Assembly: GCF_949987515.2 (NCBI RefSeq)
Contig: NC_082690.1
Coordinates: 108,622,400-108,686,399 of the forward strand
Length of the DNA: 64,000 bases
Direction: 5' to 3'
Origin: Delphinus delphis
Taxonomy: Eukaryota; Chordata; Mammalia; Artiodactyla; Delphinidae
Made by a program: the position numbers and the translations under genes. The first letter of the stretch is position 1; every line of letters starts with the position of its first letter. Under the pieces are notes generated by a model that did no database searches, was not told where the DNA came from, and worked only from the letters and a program-made list of their open reading frames with translations. Of this stretch, positions 46,961 to 59,040 are shown piece by piece.

Positions 46961-48699
46961 TTCGGAGTTTTATAATCAGAAAAACTAATCTTGTAAAAAC
47001 ATGTTCTGATGTTTGGCGAGGAGATAATCAGAAGCCTTTCCAGCCGCGAGTGAAGCGATCATGTGCTTCTGATTAGGATCCATGATGCAATACTGACTAT
47101 CGGTACATTTCAGAAGAGCCAGCCGCCCACTCGCGCGGTCGGGACAGAAACCCAGCGTGGCTGTGGTCATCGTGGGGTACATTCTTCTTTATCTTCTTTC
47201 ATCTCCAACTCAGGAACCGTTGCAAGAGTAGCACAAGGTCCTCCCGGGCACCCTTGGTTCCGAGTCCCCAGCCAGTCAGTCGGCCGCTTCCTGTGTTGCT
47301 GTCCTTACTCCCCGGCCGTCTCCCCTGCCCCCTAGGGTTTCCCGGGCCATCTGAGAGTAGGTTGGAGACATCGTGCCTGTTTTCCACTAAATACTTCCGT
47401 GTGTATTTCTCGGGAGCGAGGACTTTCTCCTCCACAACCACAGCACGGTTGTCAAACCCGGGAAACGTGACACCGTCACCTAATCCGGGGCTGTCCCAAC
47501 TCCCACTTGCCCACCCCGTCCCCGCGGGATTCCCTCCTGAATCACAGATGCCAATGAGAGACCACATTCCTTTGTGCTCCTTTCGTCAGAACAGTTCTTT
47601 AGTCTTTCTTTGCATTTTTTTAACCTTGACATTTTTGAAGAGTACGGGCCAACTGCTTTGGAGCGTGTCCTTCAACTTGGGTTTATCTGGTGTTCCTTCA
47701 CGATTAGATTCAGGTTGTGTCTTTGGCGAGGATACAGCTAACGGAGGACATCCGTTGCGGGCGTCTCGTGTGGGTCTGTCCCCTTCCTGGGGATGTTAGC
47801 TTTGCCCACTGGGGAAGATGGGGACCATAGGCTCTGTCCCTGGGAAGTTACATCTTCCCCAGTAACGAATCAGCACTGCAGAGGGTGCTGAGAGACGCTG
47901 TCACTCGCCTGCACCTGCGGTGACCACGCCTCACGCCACTCTCCCACCTGCCCGGTCAGCGTCCACCCTCGGGACACCTTCCCGTCCCGCCTTATTTACT
48001 CACATCCACACACAGGTGGGTCAGAATGGACGCTCTTACTTCACGAGTCAGATCCATTTTCCCCATTTTGTATGTGTGGTCATTTTTCTAACGTGCTCTT
48101 GGCTTTAGCTCGATGTCGTGCTGTTTCTGGCTTCCTACCGCCACTGGCGCACAGGGCTGGCCCGCACTTGCACGACGGCACTGCGCTTACAGGCGGAAGC
48201 GGGCAGCTGCCCCATTGAGCAGCTCACGAGGGTGGGCACTCTCTGCGGCCACGCACAGGCTCCCTCGACGGACCTGTGGGGGCGGGGGCCATCTGGCCAG
48301 AGGCCCTCCAGGAGGAAACTCATTGAAAAGTCACTTTTCAAAAAGCATTTTCTCTCTCATTATTCCTGATCCCACATCTGGAGAACTTCAAACATACAGA
48401 ATGGAAACACTGTGCAGTGAACACCCCCCGAGGCGGCACCTAGACACCCCGGTGTCCTGATCACACACTTTCCCTCCATTCACCTCAACCTTCTGATGCG
48501 TTCAGAGCGAGTGGCACCCGCTTCCATGAATTTTCAAACTTACCCCGTACTTACTGAGATGTTCTACTTCTCACGAGCACAACTTTAATATCTTTTCCCA
48601 AACAGGCAACCATATCACAAAGTTTTTCAAATTTGTTAGAATTTTACAAGTCACTGTCAAATCTAAAACGTTTTCTAAATAGGTTACCAAAGAGCCTTC
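46961..48699. mobile_element. Old LINE-like sequence, diverged
   Basis: 47340-47900 contains ordered words recalled from an old mammalian L1-group 3' sequence: CACTAAATACTTCCGTGTGT, AACAGTTCTTTAGTCTTTCT, TTGACATTTTTGAAGAGTAC and TTCACGATTAGATTCAGGTT. 48370-48450 has a TTCAAACATACAGAATGGAA word of the same class. 46961-47330 and 47920-48340 look unique. Strand and family are not settled. Confidence 0.45.
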
Positions 48700-49740
48700 T
48701 CGTGTCTCACTTAAAATTATATACTTGCTGTTCTTCCTTGACTGGAATTATGAAAGGTGTGCCGGTTTTTATTCTTCAAGAACCAAGAATCAGTTCCTGA
48801 ATAGGACAGTCAATCCAATTTTTTTGCTTCTTACTATGTTGTTTTCTCTTCTTATCTCTTATTTCCTCATTTCTTCTTTTCTTATTGGGAACTTTTTAAC
48901 TTACATGCTTAGTTTACTTATTTATTCTTTTTCTAGAATGAAAGTACCTGTAGCTATGAATTTACCTCACAGTACAGACATGTACACACTGCTTTAATTT
49001 TAATATCTCAGGTAGTGATAGTGTTGCTGTTTTCATTTCTAAGGAGATTTTTTTTAAACCTGTTATTAATTAAACTTGTAGTTAGCCTTAAATTTATGTT
49101 GAAATCAAGGGAACCCAGTATAGTTTGTTGATTTTAGATTTACCGAGACTTTTGCAGTCTAGCGTACAATCACCTGTTGTGACTGTTCAGGAATATTGTA
49201 AAAGATGTATCTTTCGCTTGTAGGGTGCAGAGTTTGGTATATCTATCAATTTAACTGTATTAACAATTCAAATGATTTTTCATTTGACAGATTGGATGAT
49301 TTTCTCCAGTCTGTCAAAGACTGGATGAACTGATTCAAGTTTCTGGTTATTTCTCTTTGCATCGTAAACAGCTTTTATTTTATTGCCCTTCATGAACGTT
49401 ACTGATTCAGCGCTGACTGTATCTTTAGCAATTTAAAATTACCCTCTTTGGGGAATTCCCTGGCGGTCCAGTGGTTAGGACTCCACGCTTTCACTGCTGA
49501 GGGTGCGGGTTTAGTCCCTGATCGGGGAACTAAGATTCCAAAAGCGGTGTGGTGCAGTCAAAACATAAAACAAATTAAATTAGAAAAATAAAATTACCCT
49601 CTCTGCCCTAATTCTTTACCCAAGATTAAGGATGCAACCTCTGCTCTCTCTAGGTGTGCGTGCTGGAAAATTTTCAGCCATTCTTTTATTTTGATGGTGC
49701 TATATCTGATTTTATGATTTTTATAGGCAACATATATTTG
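48700..49740 (-). mobile_element. Ancient L1 relic, reverse
   Basis: T-rich on the plus strand, with reversed L1 ORF2-like order (AGACTTTTGCAGTCTAGCGT, GTAGGGTGCAGAGTTTGGTA, TTTTATTTTGATGGTGCTAT words). It is split by the SINE at 49448. It is the one sizeable L1 in sense orientation to KCNQ1. Confidence 0.5.
49448..49589 (+). mobile_element. CHR-2-type SINE
   Basis: The head GGGGAATTCCCTGGCGGTCC, the segment GATCGGGGAACTAAGATTCC and an A/T-rich tail identify the second CHR-type family of cetaceans, hippos and ruminants. A 13-bp target-site duplication, AAAATTACCCTCT, lies at 49435-49447 and 49590-49602. Confidence 0.94.
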
Positions 49741-50194
49741 AGTTTTTTTGGTTGTTAATCAGTTCTAAGGCAGAGGCTCTCAGTAAGGGGGCTCTCACCA
49801 CTGTTTACATGCATGGAAAAGTCTGGCCTTCCGGGATGGGAGGGAGAAGCCAGCCTAAGGTAGGGTGGGGTACAGAACTGAGGGGTGGACTGGTTTCAGG
49901 TTTGTTGACTGGAAGGCAATGGGAAGCATGTGCGATGATGCTGAGAAGGAGCTGACAGAAAGCAGGGGCTGAGCCAGGAAGGAACCCCAAGGAGCACCCA
50001 GTCCTGCTGGGCGCAGAGGGAAGGAAGGATGCAGAACTGTGGGTGAGGGATTTCTGAAGTTTGGTGGCAAGAAAGAGAAGGGACATGGAAGGCAGGGCGA
50101 TCGCAGTGAGAGGGGGAGGCCAGCAGGCTGGGGCTCAGCAGCGGGATGGCTGCTGCCCCATCTCAATGTGGGTCCCACCCCTCTCCCAGGCTCT
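49741..50194. other. Intron sequence, possibly old repeat
   Basis: Contains a GGTTTCAGGTTTGTTGACTG...GGAGCTGACAGAAAGCAGG stretch with repeat-like texture, but no family was recognised. Confidence 0.35.
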
Positions 50195-50635
50195 TGGGGA
50201 GAAGGGGGAGGGGGAGGGGAGGAGAGAAATGCGAAGGAAGAAGGAGGTAGGGGAGGCAGAGAGGGAGGGAAGAGGAGGAGGGGGGAGAGGAGGGAAGGGG
50301 AGGGGAGGGGGAGGAGAGAGAGGGAGGGGGAGGAGAGAGAGGGAGGGGGAGAGGAGGGAAAGGGGACAGGAGAGAAGGGGGAGAGGAGGGAAGGGGAGGG
50401 GAGGGGGCGGGGAGAGAGAAGGGAAGGGAGAGAGGGATGGGGAGAGGAGGGAAGGGAAGGGGAGGGGGAGGGGAGAGAGGAGGGGGAGAGGAGGGAAGGG
50501 GAGGGGGAGGGGAGAGAGCGAGGGGGGAGAGGAGGGAAAGGGAGGGGAGGGGGAGGGGAGAGAGCGAGGGAAGGGGGAGGGGAGGGGGAGGGGAGGGGGG
50601 AGAGGAGGAAAGGGGGAGGGAGATGGAGGAGGGCC
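50195..50635 (+). repeat. Second polypurine (GGGGA/GAGG)n tract
   Basis: About 440 bp of nearly pure G+A on the plus strand, with irregular sub-repeats built on GGGGAGAGGAGGGAA and GGGGAGGGGAGAGAG. It has less regular higher-order structure than the tract at 41806. Open frames on all phases are repeat artefacts. Confidence 0.93.
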
Positions 50636-51069
50636 TCCCACCACCCTTCAGGAGAACAGCTCCTCCCGAGGGTCCAGCTCCGGAGCACATCTGTCCCTGA
50701 TACTGCCCTGGGGGCTCCCATCAGTGTGGCTCTTTCTCATCACAGGTAGAAACTGGGGGCTGAGACTCCACTGCCATTTCAAACAGGGGCACAGGAGCAG
50801 GGTTTCACCTGACAGAAGCGGGGAGCACTCCAGGTGGAGGGAGGAACTTGGCCCCAGGAGGGCCTGGGCACCCAGTGTGATGGGGCTGAAGTGGGTGAGG
50901 AGCGGGGAACAGAAGGGACTTCATCCAGGGCCAGAGTGTGGAGGGTCGGGGGGACAGGCAGGACGGAGAGCTGGCGAGACCAGAAACCACGATCCGCTGC
51001 GGACGGCCCCCAGGTGAAGGCAGTGTTCCGAGGCCCCCGCCAGGGCACTGCTGCAGGCAAGGGGCCCGC
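50636..51069. other. Unique intron sequence
   Basis: No gene or repeat was recognised. Confidence 0.45.
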
Positions 51070-52080
51070 GGGCAGCGCCAACCAGTGGTCACGTGACCCG
51101 GCCATCCCGCTCCTGGGTGTAGACTCCAAAGAATCAAAAACAGGTGTTCAAACAAACACTTGTCCGCACACATTCACTGCAGCGCTATTCACGAGAGCCC
51201 AAAGGTGGAAGCGACCCAAGTAGCCACTGAAGGATGAACGGATAAACACAACGTGGCCCGTCCACACGACGCAGCGTTATTCAGCTGAAAAGCAATGACG
51301 TCCTGTCCTCCAGAGTGAAGTAAGTCAGAAAGAGGAAAACAAACATCGTACGCTAAGGCACGTATGTGGAATCTAGAGGAACGGTACGGAGGAACCTATC
51401 GGCCGGGCAGGAATAGAGACGCAGACGTAGGAAACACACGTGTGGATGCAGAGGGGGAAGGGGGATGGGATGAACTGGGAGATTGGGATTGACATACATA
51501 CACTGCCGTGTATAAAATAGACAGCTAGTGGGAACCTGCCATACGGCACAGGGAGCTCCGCTGTGTGCTCTGTGATGACCTAGATGGGCGGGATGGGGGG
51601 TGTGGTGGGAGGGAGGCCCAAGAGGGAGGGGATCTAGGTATACATATAGATGATTCAGTTTGTTGTACAGCAGAAGCTAACACAACACTGTAAAGCCATT
51701 ATACCTCAATATAAATTAAAAAAAAAAGCAATGACCTTCTAACACAGGGCACAACATGGAGGAAGCCTGAAACATTACAGTAAAAGTCGGCCATTGAGGG
51801 CCACACATTATAGGATTCCATTTATATCAAACACCCAGAGCAGGCAACTCCACAGAGACAGAGGGCAGAGCGTGACTGCCCGAGGCTGGCGAGGGGGGGG
51901 AGGCCCTGGCCGTGGGTAAGGGGCTTCCTATCCGGATGATAAAAGCATTCAGGCATCGGGAAGAGGCGGTGGCTGTACAACACTGTGCACGGACCAGATA
52001 TCAGAGAGCTGGTCCCCTTCGGAACGGTTAAAATGATCAATTTCAGTTACGCGCATTTTCCCTCCAAACAAAGGGCCTAT
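51070..52080 (+). mobile_element. Old L1 3' UTR split by a younger L1
   Basis: 51070-51299 and 51736-52080 form one old L1 3' end (CACTGCAGCGCTATTCACGA, then GTTATTCAGCTGAAAAGCAA; after the insertion AGGCAACTCCACAGAGACAG and GGTTAAAATGATCAATTTC). Confidence 0.85.
51300..51723 (+). mobile_element. 5'-truncated L1 3' UTR insertion
   Basis: 424 bp from AGTGAAGTAAGTCAGAAAGA to TACAGCAGAAGCTAACACAA and an A-rich tail. It is flanked by AAAAGCAATGAC at 51288-51299 and 51724-51735. The same L1 group as the copies at 3936 and 5083, but more diverged or of another subfamily. Confidence 0.93.
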
Positions 52081-52134
52081 TCAGATGCAGACACACACAC
52101 AGAGGGCTTCCTGAAGTCGAGCCCCTGGGCTCCA

Positions 52135-52215
52135 TCTGGCGCTGCCCCGCACCTGCGGGGCATCCTGTGCCTCAGTTTCCCCGTCTGTAAACAAGGCGGA
52201 TGCCGGGCTGTGGAG
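52135..52215 (-). mobile_element. MIR-like fragment, reverse
   Basis: TGTGCCTCAGTTTCCCCGTC, then TGTAAACAAGGCGGATGCC-type sequence is the reverse of the MIR core. Confidence 0.65.
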
Positions 52216-53929
52216 AGGTTCCAGCAGGAGAGGCCACATCAAGTGCCCAGATGCGCGGCCGGCACGTGTCCATCTTGCCCTAGAACGCCCAGCCCCGAAC
52301 GCCCCCCACCTCGCACTTAACCCGAACCCCACGCGCTGCACGAGGCGCCCGCGAAGGCCCGCAAAGCAGCAGGCGTGGCCCGCACCGAGTCTCTCTGTCC
52401 CGGGAGCTCCAGCTCGCGTGGGATGTTCTGACACCGGGCCTTGGGTCAGGGCGGCAAAAGGGCCACAGCCGATGTGCAGAATCATCAACGTTTCCGACCG
52501 CAGGACGGCTGCCCGCCCGTCCCTGCAGGCACAACACACACGACCACTGGGCGGACGGGGCCTCAGGCGGCCCTGAGCACCTGCTGGCCGCTTTCTGTCC
52601 CCTGCCCACTGGAGCCCAGCTCGCCCAGTGTAGAGGAGCGGGCTTCCTCTGCCCCCCCTTCCCGCTCAGGGAGGCAGCGCCAGGCTCTAGACCATGGTGG
52701 GGAAAAGCCCTCGGCCAGCACAGCAACACCAAGTCACTCACACATGCTCATTCTGACCACAAGTCACCACCGACCGTCCGTCCCACCCCACGCACTGTGC
52801 CACGGCTGGGGACACAATGACAGACCCGGACAGACGCCGGCCCCGCCCTCCCGGCACAGACCCCTTCCCCGACCTGGGTCCCCAGGGAAGGGCCTGCACC
52901 CTCTCACCCCCAACCCGGCATCTCCAAGACCAGCTTTCCCAGCCGGGCAGGGACCACAGCACACCACCTGCCACCCCGGCCCCGGCCCCCGCTAATGCAG
53001 CCCCAGAGTGGGAACCCTCTCTGAGTCCCTGATGCCCGCCCCGGCCTCCCAAGCCAGCCAAGGCCCCCAGCCACTCTTATCCTCCAAGTCTGGGGGTTTA
53101 TTGTTGGACAGATACGGGAGCAGCAAACAAAGGGCATAAAGGATAACAGAGCCTGGCCAGGCCCCAGCACGTCCCCTGCTCTCCCGTCCTAGGCCAGCCA
53201 CTCCTCAGCCACCAGCAGAACCTTCTGTGGAGGTCTGATCTCACAGTGAGTCAATCCTGTGGCTAGGAGCCTCCTGGGGGGACAAAGTGGGAGGCGGGGG
53301 CCTGGGGTGGGAGGGACCCTGTGCCCCACTCTGCCTGGAAGGTGCTCGCCACCCAGGGGCCAAGGCTGGAGGGGGCACAGCACACCCCTCCCCCAAATGA
53401 CACGGATGCCTTCGCTGTCAGCCCCTCCGCAGCCCACCCCTCACCGAGAGCCCCTCTCTTCATACCCATCCGGGACCCGTGGTATAAGGGGCCCTGAGGT
53501 CCAGTCTTGGGCCAGAGCTGTGAGCCCCCCGACCACCACCAGGAAAGCCAGGGTGCCCTCCCAACGCCCCTGCGGACGGCACGGAACCCAGCCACGCTCA
53601 CAGTGCTACCGCGTCCACTCCTCAAACTAGGGGGCAGGGACAGCCCCCTGCACCCCGGGCAGGAAGGGGGCAAGTTTGCCTGGCAGGCAGGCGCCCGAGT
53701 CGCTGGTCCCACCCCCCGCCCTCATGCTCGCGTCGCGGGGGCCCCAGAAGCTCTCAGCTCGCCTCCCTCCCCCAGCTGCTCTATCCCAGGCCCCAGGCCC
53801 CAGGCCCTAGCCCTCACCTTCCCTCTGTGTGCAGGCCCCTCACCCCGAGATGCACAGGCTGGCCTCAGGGGCGCTCCCGTCTCTTCCCGCTCTCCCATGC
53901 CAGCAAAGGACGCACCGCCCCTGCCTACG
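52216..53929. other. GC-rich unique intron sequence
   Basis: No gene was recognised. A heptamer run (CCCCAGG)n lies at 53787-53808. Confidence 0.5.
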
Positions 53930-54030
53930 CTCCCACACTGTACGCACGCCCACACACATGCACACACGGGTCTACATATCCACGCACGTATACACACACC
54001 CACGCACGTGCCCACACACACACGAGGCTG
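53930..54030. repeat. Degenerate (CA)n / CACG repeat
   Basis: Interrupted CACACAC, CACGCACGT and TATACACAC units over about 95 bp. Confidence 0.8.
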
Positions 54031-54334
54031 AGATGCGCTGCCGTGCTCAGAACCCGGGTCCGGGACCATCAGGGCCACCGGGCCCTCCAAGTCCCACAAC
54101 TCGCGAGTGTGGAGTGAGATGCGCGTTGCGGTACCTGCCTTTGGGCCCTGGCAGGTGGACAGGTGCAAGCCAAGCTTCCTGAACATTAGAGTCTCCGGCG
54201 TCAGGGACCAGTGCCGAGGACGCCCGGGGGTGAGCATGGCGGGGAGCAGAGGGAGGGCCCTTCACACGGCGCCCGGACGGCTGGGAGCCCACGTGCGGGA
54301 GGAAGCCTCCGTCACAGCTGAGGCCTGACGCAGA

Positions 54335-55335
54335 AATGAACTCAAAATGGACGCAGGCCTCAACGTAAAACTGACAACCACACAACTTCTAGAAGAAAAC
54401 ACAGAAGATCTCTGGGCCTCGGGTTAGGCAGAGATTTCTTAGACAAAGCACCGAAACAACAGTCCACAGAAGGACAAACGGGTGTATCATACACTTCACT
54501 GTAATTAAAAGCTCTTCCTCTCTGAAAGACACCAAGCCAGGGAGAATCTTTGCAGAGCACGCAGGTGATGAAGGACTGTGTCCAGAATATCACAAAGAAC
54601 TCCCGGAATTCACCAGTCAGAAAACAGACAACCCAACCTTTCGCATCTCTCAAAAAGCAGCTTCTGAAGCAACGCAGCCAAAAATAAATTAAAAATAAAC
54701 AAGTAAAAAGAAAAGTATGGGGGTGGGGCGTGGTAAAGAGTGAATCACGTAAGAGCTTGAAAGTAGAATATTTGTAATTATACCGTGGAGAAACTGACCA
54801 GTAGAAAAAGGGACCACAGAGAGTTTCAAAGTAAAGTAAAAGGTAAATAAATAAGGAAAAAAAAAAAAAGCAGCTTCATTTGTCACAGCCCAAATCTGGA
54901 AACAACCCAAATGTCCACCGCCAGGCAGGTGGGTGAACAAACGGGCCCGGCCGTCGGGTGGGATGCTCCCCCACCATTAAGGGGTGAGACGCTGACACAC
55001 GGCAGTCGGGATGGAGCTCAGAGGATGCTGAGTGAAGGAGCCGGGCGGAGCGCTGGCGGCTGGACCCCACTCTCAGCAAATCCCATCAACTGCAAACCCA
55101 CCTGCCGAGACGGGAGGCAGATGGGTGGTGGCCTGGTGGTGGTGGGGGGAGGGCGGGGGGGGGACAGGAAGGAGGGCTCACAAAGGGACACGAGGACGTT
55201 CTGGGCGGTGACGGATGTGCCCACACTGCTGACAGCGGTTTCACGGGCACCTGCACACGTCGAGGTTGCTCCAGCTGTGCGCTTCAGAGCAGCTGATCGA
55301 TGTCGATTACATCTCAGTAAAGCTGCTCTGGAAGG
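54335..55335 (+). mobile_element. Old L1 3' end, interrupted
   Basis: ORF2 C-terminal words (ACAACTTCTAGAAGAAAACA, GGTTAGGCAGAGATTTCTTA, ACAGACAACCCAACC) precede the insertion. 3' UTR words follow it (CAAATCTGGAAACAACCCAA, ATGTCCACC, AGGATGCTGAGTGAAGGAGC), ending with TACATCTCAGTAAAGCTG near 55325. Confidence 0.8.
54665..54864 (+). mobile_element. 5'-truncated SINE tail carrying unrelated 3' sequence
   Basis: The insertion starts with the 3' end of a CHR SINE (CAACGCAGCCAAAAATAAAT at 54671-54690). It continues with about 150 bp that is neither SINE nor host L1, and ends in an A-tract. Direct repeats AAAAAGCAGCTTC at 54652-54664 and 54865-54877 bracket it, and the L1 continues on both sides. 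Confidence 0.75.
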
Positions 55336-58300
55336 AGCGGCTCTGAGGCGGGGCCCGCGGCACGCAACCCAGTGCGAGGCCGGCCTCCCACCCCCCCGCT
55401 GCACCCTGACGTCATCTCAACGGCCTCTGCGAGGCCACTTCCTGACGTGGTGTCTGCCCTCCTCCGGGGCACCTTGGCTGACCCCATGGCCACACCACCT
55501 CCACTGCGGGAGCCGGGCCAGGCCAGGGGACTGTGTCCCGCCCGCACCCATCCAGGGACGAGGGGACGGGGCAGACGCAGTCAGCACCCGCCTCCCACCA
55601 GACCCGAGGGCGTCCACGGCTCAGCCTCACCCCAGGAGCCGCGGCGGGGGGCAAACTCACTGCCCACGACCCTGGGCCAGCCGAGCAGCCCTGCCCAGCT
55701 CTCCGGCCACAGCTTGGACCCTCTCGCCTCCTGCCGCCTCTGAGAGCCCCTCCCTCAGGCTCCAGCCCCACCCAGCCCCCTGCAGTGTGCACAGGGTCCC
55801 GTGGGCCCGGGAAGACCCCTGGCCCAGGGAAGACCCCTGTTCAGTACCGGCACTGGGAGGGTGTGGGGTGGGCCCTCGGGGTGCACGAGCAGTGCAGGGA
55901 CCGGGTGGGGGCAGCAGAGGCCTGGTACTATCACCCTGACCTGCCCAGAGCGACCAGCAGGGACCCTCAGCCCCTCTGGGAGCCTGGGAGGCTGGCTGCA
56001 GAGGGCACAGGGGGGCCACAGCGTCTGGGCTGGTCAAGTGCAAAGGGTACGGCCAGGGCAGGAGGGACAGGGTGGCAGGGTGGGTCCACCGGGCCTCACT
56101 TGCCCACTGGGCACTCCCGGGGCACAGGCCAGTCCCCCAGGGGAGCGGCTGTGGGGCGAGGCCTCAGCTGAGTTGGGACCCAAATCACACAGCACTGCAG
56201 ACCCAGAACACCAAAGCGGGAGGGGGCTGGGGGCTGCAGGGAGGCCCGGGCTCAGGCCCAGGCCCAAGGCACACGCGGGGCCCCTAGAGGGCGGGCAGGG
56301 GCTGAAGACCGAGTCCTTCCCAGGGCCGGGCGGCTCGTGGGCCTCAGCGTGGATGCTGACCCCACCCCAACCGGCCGAGGACGTAGTGTCATCTCAGGAT
56401 GTCCCGGGGTCTGGCTTGGATGTATGTCCCTAAATCCCGAGCGGGACACCACTCTGAGGGCGCGCAGCCCGTGGCCAGCTGTCCCCATGGGGCTGAGAGC
56501 CCCGGGGCGGCCCCATCCCCTCCCAGCGCTGCTCTTCATCAGCACCGAGGGCCTCTCCCGGGTCTGCTCCCCGCACCAGAAGGCAAGGACCCCGTGGGAC
56601 CAGGGGAACGGGCCCGCTGGCTCAGCTGACTGTGGACTGGGCCCACCCTTCAAGCAGACCACCACCCTCCCGCGACGACAGCACCGTGCACGCGGCAGGG
56701 CTGCACGCGGCGTCCACCTGCCCAGTGTCTCCAGGCCTGCCGTGTGCTGACCTTTTCAATCCTCCCAACACTTCCTCTGCGAGCAGGGGTTCTGAACCCG
56801 GCACTCTGCCCCCCAGGGACACGGGGCAATGTTTGGAGACGCTTTAATTGCCACAGCTCGGGACGGATGCTACTGGCATCCAGTGGGTGCCGAGGTCAGG
56901 GATGCTGCTGACCCCCTGCAGAGCACAGGCTGCCCCTCCCCCCAGGGAACGATCCAGATAAAAATGTCAGGAGCGCTGGCGGTGGGGGGTGGGGCGGAGG
57001 AACCTGCTCTATAAACCGAAAGCTATCACAATCGCAGATCCAGATAAGACAGCTGAGGCCTTGCGAGGTTAAGCCGCCTGCACGCCAACCCCTCCCCGCC
57101 GGCTGCCCTAGAGGCAGGAACGCTTCCCCCCACCCCCCACCCCGCCCCACCCTCCCCCTCCAGGCAGCACCCGGCCACAGGCAGGGCCTGCCAGCAGTGA
57201 GCTCCCAAAGGGCTTTCCAGCCTCCGGGTCTGGGTCGTGTTCCCTGGGGCGAGGCTGACACCAGAGACCAAGCCCCGAGGCCAGGCAGACATCCACAGTG
57301 CCACCCTGACCAACACTCCAGGACAAGCCCAGGGGACGGCAACACTGCCAGCCCCTCACCCCTCTGAGGACAGAGGCCCCAGGACCGGAGAGGAGCCTGG
57401 TGCCCCCTTTCCTCCAGGACTCGCGTGCGGCAAGCCCCCACTGAGCTCCTGCAAAGTGGAAGGTGTGCCAGGGACAGGCCTGGGAGGGGGCCTCCTCACC
57501 GACACGCGGCCGTCCAGGCCGGAGCTCGGCCAAGGCGTCCCCTGGCCTTCGGAGGCCCCTTCTCCCACCGGGGCCTGGTGCCCCCCAGGGCCACAGTGTG
57601 TCTGCACCTCCCCCACAAGGAAGGTCACCGTCCGGCCTCACTGGCAACACGTCCCGAGCAGAGGCCTCACCAACTAGTTCCTGAGTCCCCTGGGGCAACC
57701 CGCGGTCTCAGCCTCAACCCAGGACTGGAGGGAGCGGTGCCCACACGTCCAGTCCCCACCCCGGGGAGGCAACGCTGGTGTGGTCACCCAGCTCCCTAGG
57801 AAGGACGGGGTCGTGTTACCAGCCAGGCAGGTGCTGCCAGGAACCGCCCAAATCCAGAACCAGCCGGGGAGGCTCAGCTCCCGCCAAGGCCCGTCAAGCC
57901 CAGGATGACCTTCCCGCTCCGGAAGCGCTGCTGGTGGGCAGACGGGCTGGCCCGTCCCGCGGGGGCTGCCCAGGCTCGGGGCCCGACGGCACACGCCCTG
58001 TCCCACAAAGCAAGCGTCGGGCTGCAGGGCCACCGGAAGCCACCCCTTCAAGCCCCCCACCCCAGAAGCTCCTGGCCGGGAGTGCCCCAGGAGCAGCGCG
58101 ATGTGGGAGGCAGAGCACTAAGGCCAGCCGGCCCCGTCAGGCTGGGCCACACTGCGCACAGCGCCAGGCCCAGACACCCTGGGGACATCCAGGAAGGAGG
58201 ACGCCCGCTCCGGCCACCAGCAGGCAAAGCAGCCCTAGCAGCCACGCGAACACCCAGCAGGCCCCCCTCCCCTCAGGGCAGGATCCCTGGGGTGGGCAGG

Positions 58301-59040
58301 ACCGGGGTGAGCGGCCAGCACAGGCTGGGGGGTGCACAGAGCAACTCAGGAAGCAAGGGACAGTCCTGGGAAGGGGTCCGACACCAGCCCTGCCCCCCAC
58401 CAGTGATGTGACCCTGTGTCTGTCCCCTTTGGGCCTCCACCCACTTTGACAAGCTGCGGGGCCGTCAGGTGCCCCCGCCACGGTGGGTGTGACTCCCCCC
58501 AGCTCCGACCCCACGACTGGCCTGGCCATGGCGAAACCAGCGGTCTCAGGCCACGTGGCGGGGCAGAGGGCAGCCGGCCGCCGTCACAGGGAACCGCCCC
58601 AAGGGCTGCGGCTGCAGCGAGGGTCTCCCTCCTGGATGGGCAGCCAGGCTCCCGGGCTGGGCACGTGGGTCAGGCCACAGCGGCGCCGTGAGCCTGCTGT
58701 CCAGGCCCCAGGGATGCCCTTCCTTCCCCAGGCCCGAGGCCTCTGAAGGGACTTCCGCCCCGACGGCTGGTTCCTTTTGTCTCTGCGCAGGACCCCCCCG
58801 AGGTCTGCCCTCCACGTCACCCCAGACCTGGGCCGAGTGGGACCCCGACATGGGCCGTGCAATCATGATCCCGTGAGAGAAGCTGGGGTCCCCTACACGG
58901 CAGCCCTGCCCACCCTGGCAACTCCCACCCCCCTGTCTCCCCAAGGGCAGGACCTGGGAGCCAGGCCTGCCCCGGTCCGATGTGGAGGCAGTGCCAGACC
59001 CCGCCGGGCACGCGCCCCCGTGACTCCCCCCTGGTGCCAC
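55336..59040. other. GC-rich unique intron with minor MIR-like words
   Basis: No gene was recognised. A MIR-like stretch (AGATAAGACAGCTGAGGCCT, then GCGAGGTTAAG) lies at about 57043-57075. A weak reverse one (GTGATGTGACCCTGTGTCTG) lies near 58402. Confidence 0.5.

Noticed and set aside
50039..51017. Arg/Gly/Glu-rich plus and Pro/Ser-rich minus open frames
   Set aside because: Translation of the second polypurine tract.
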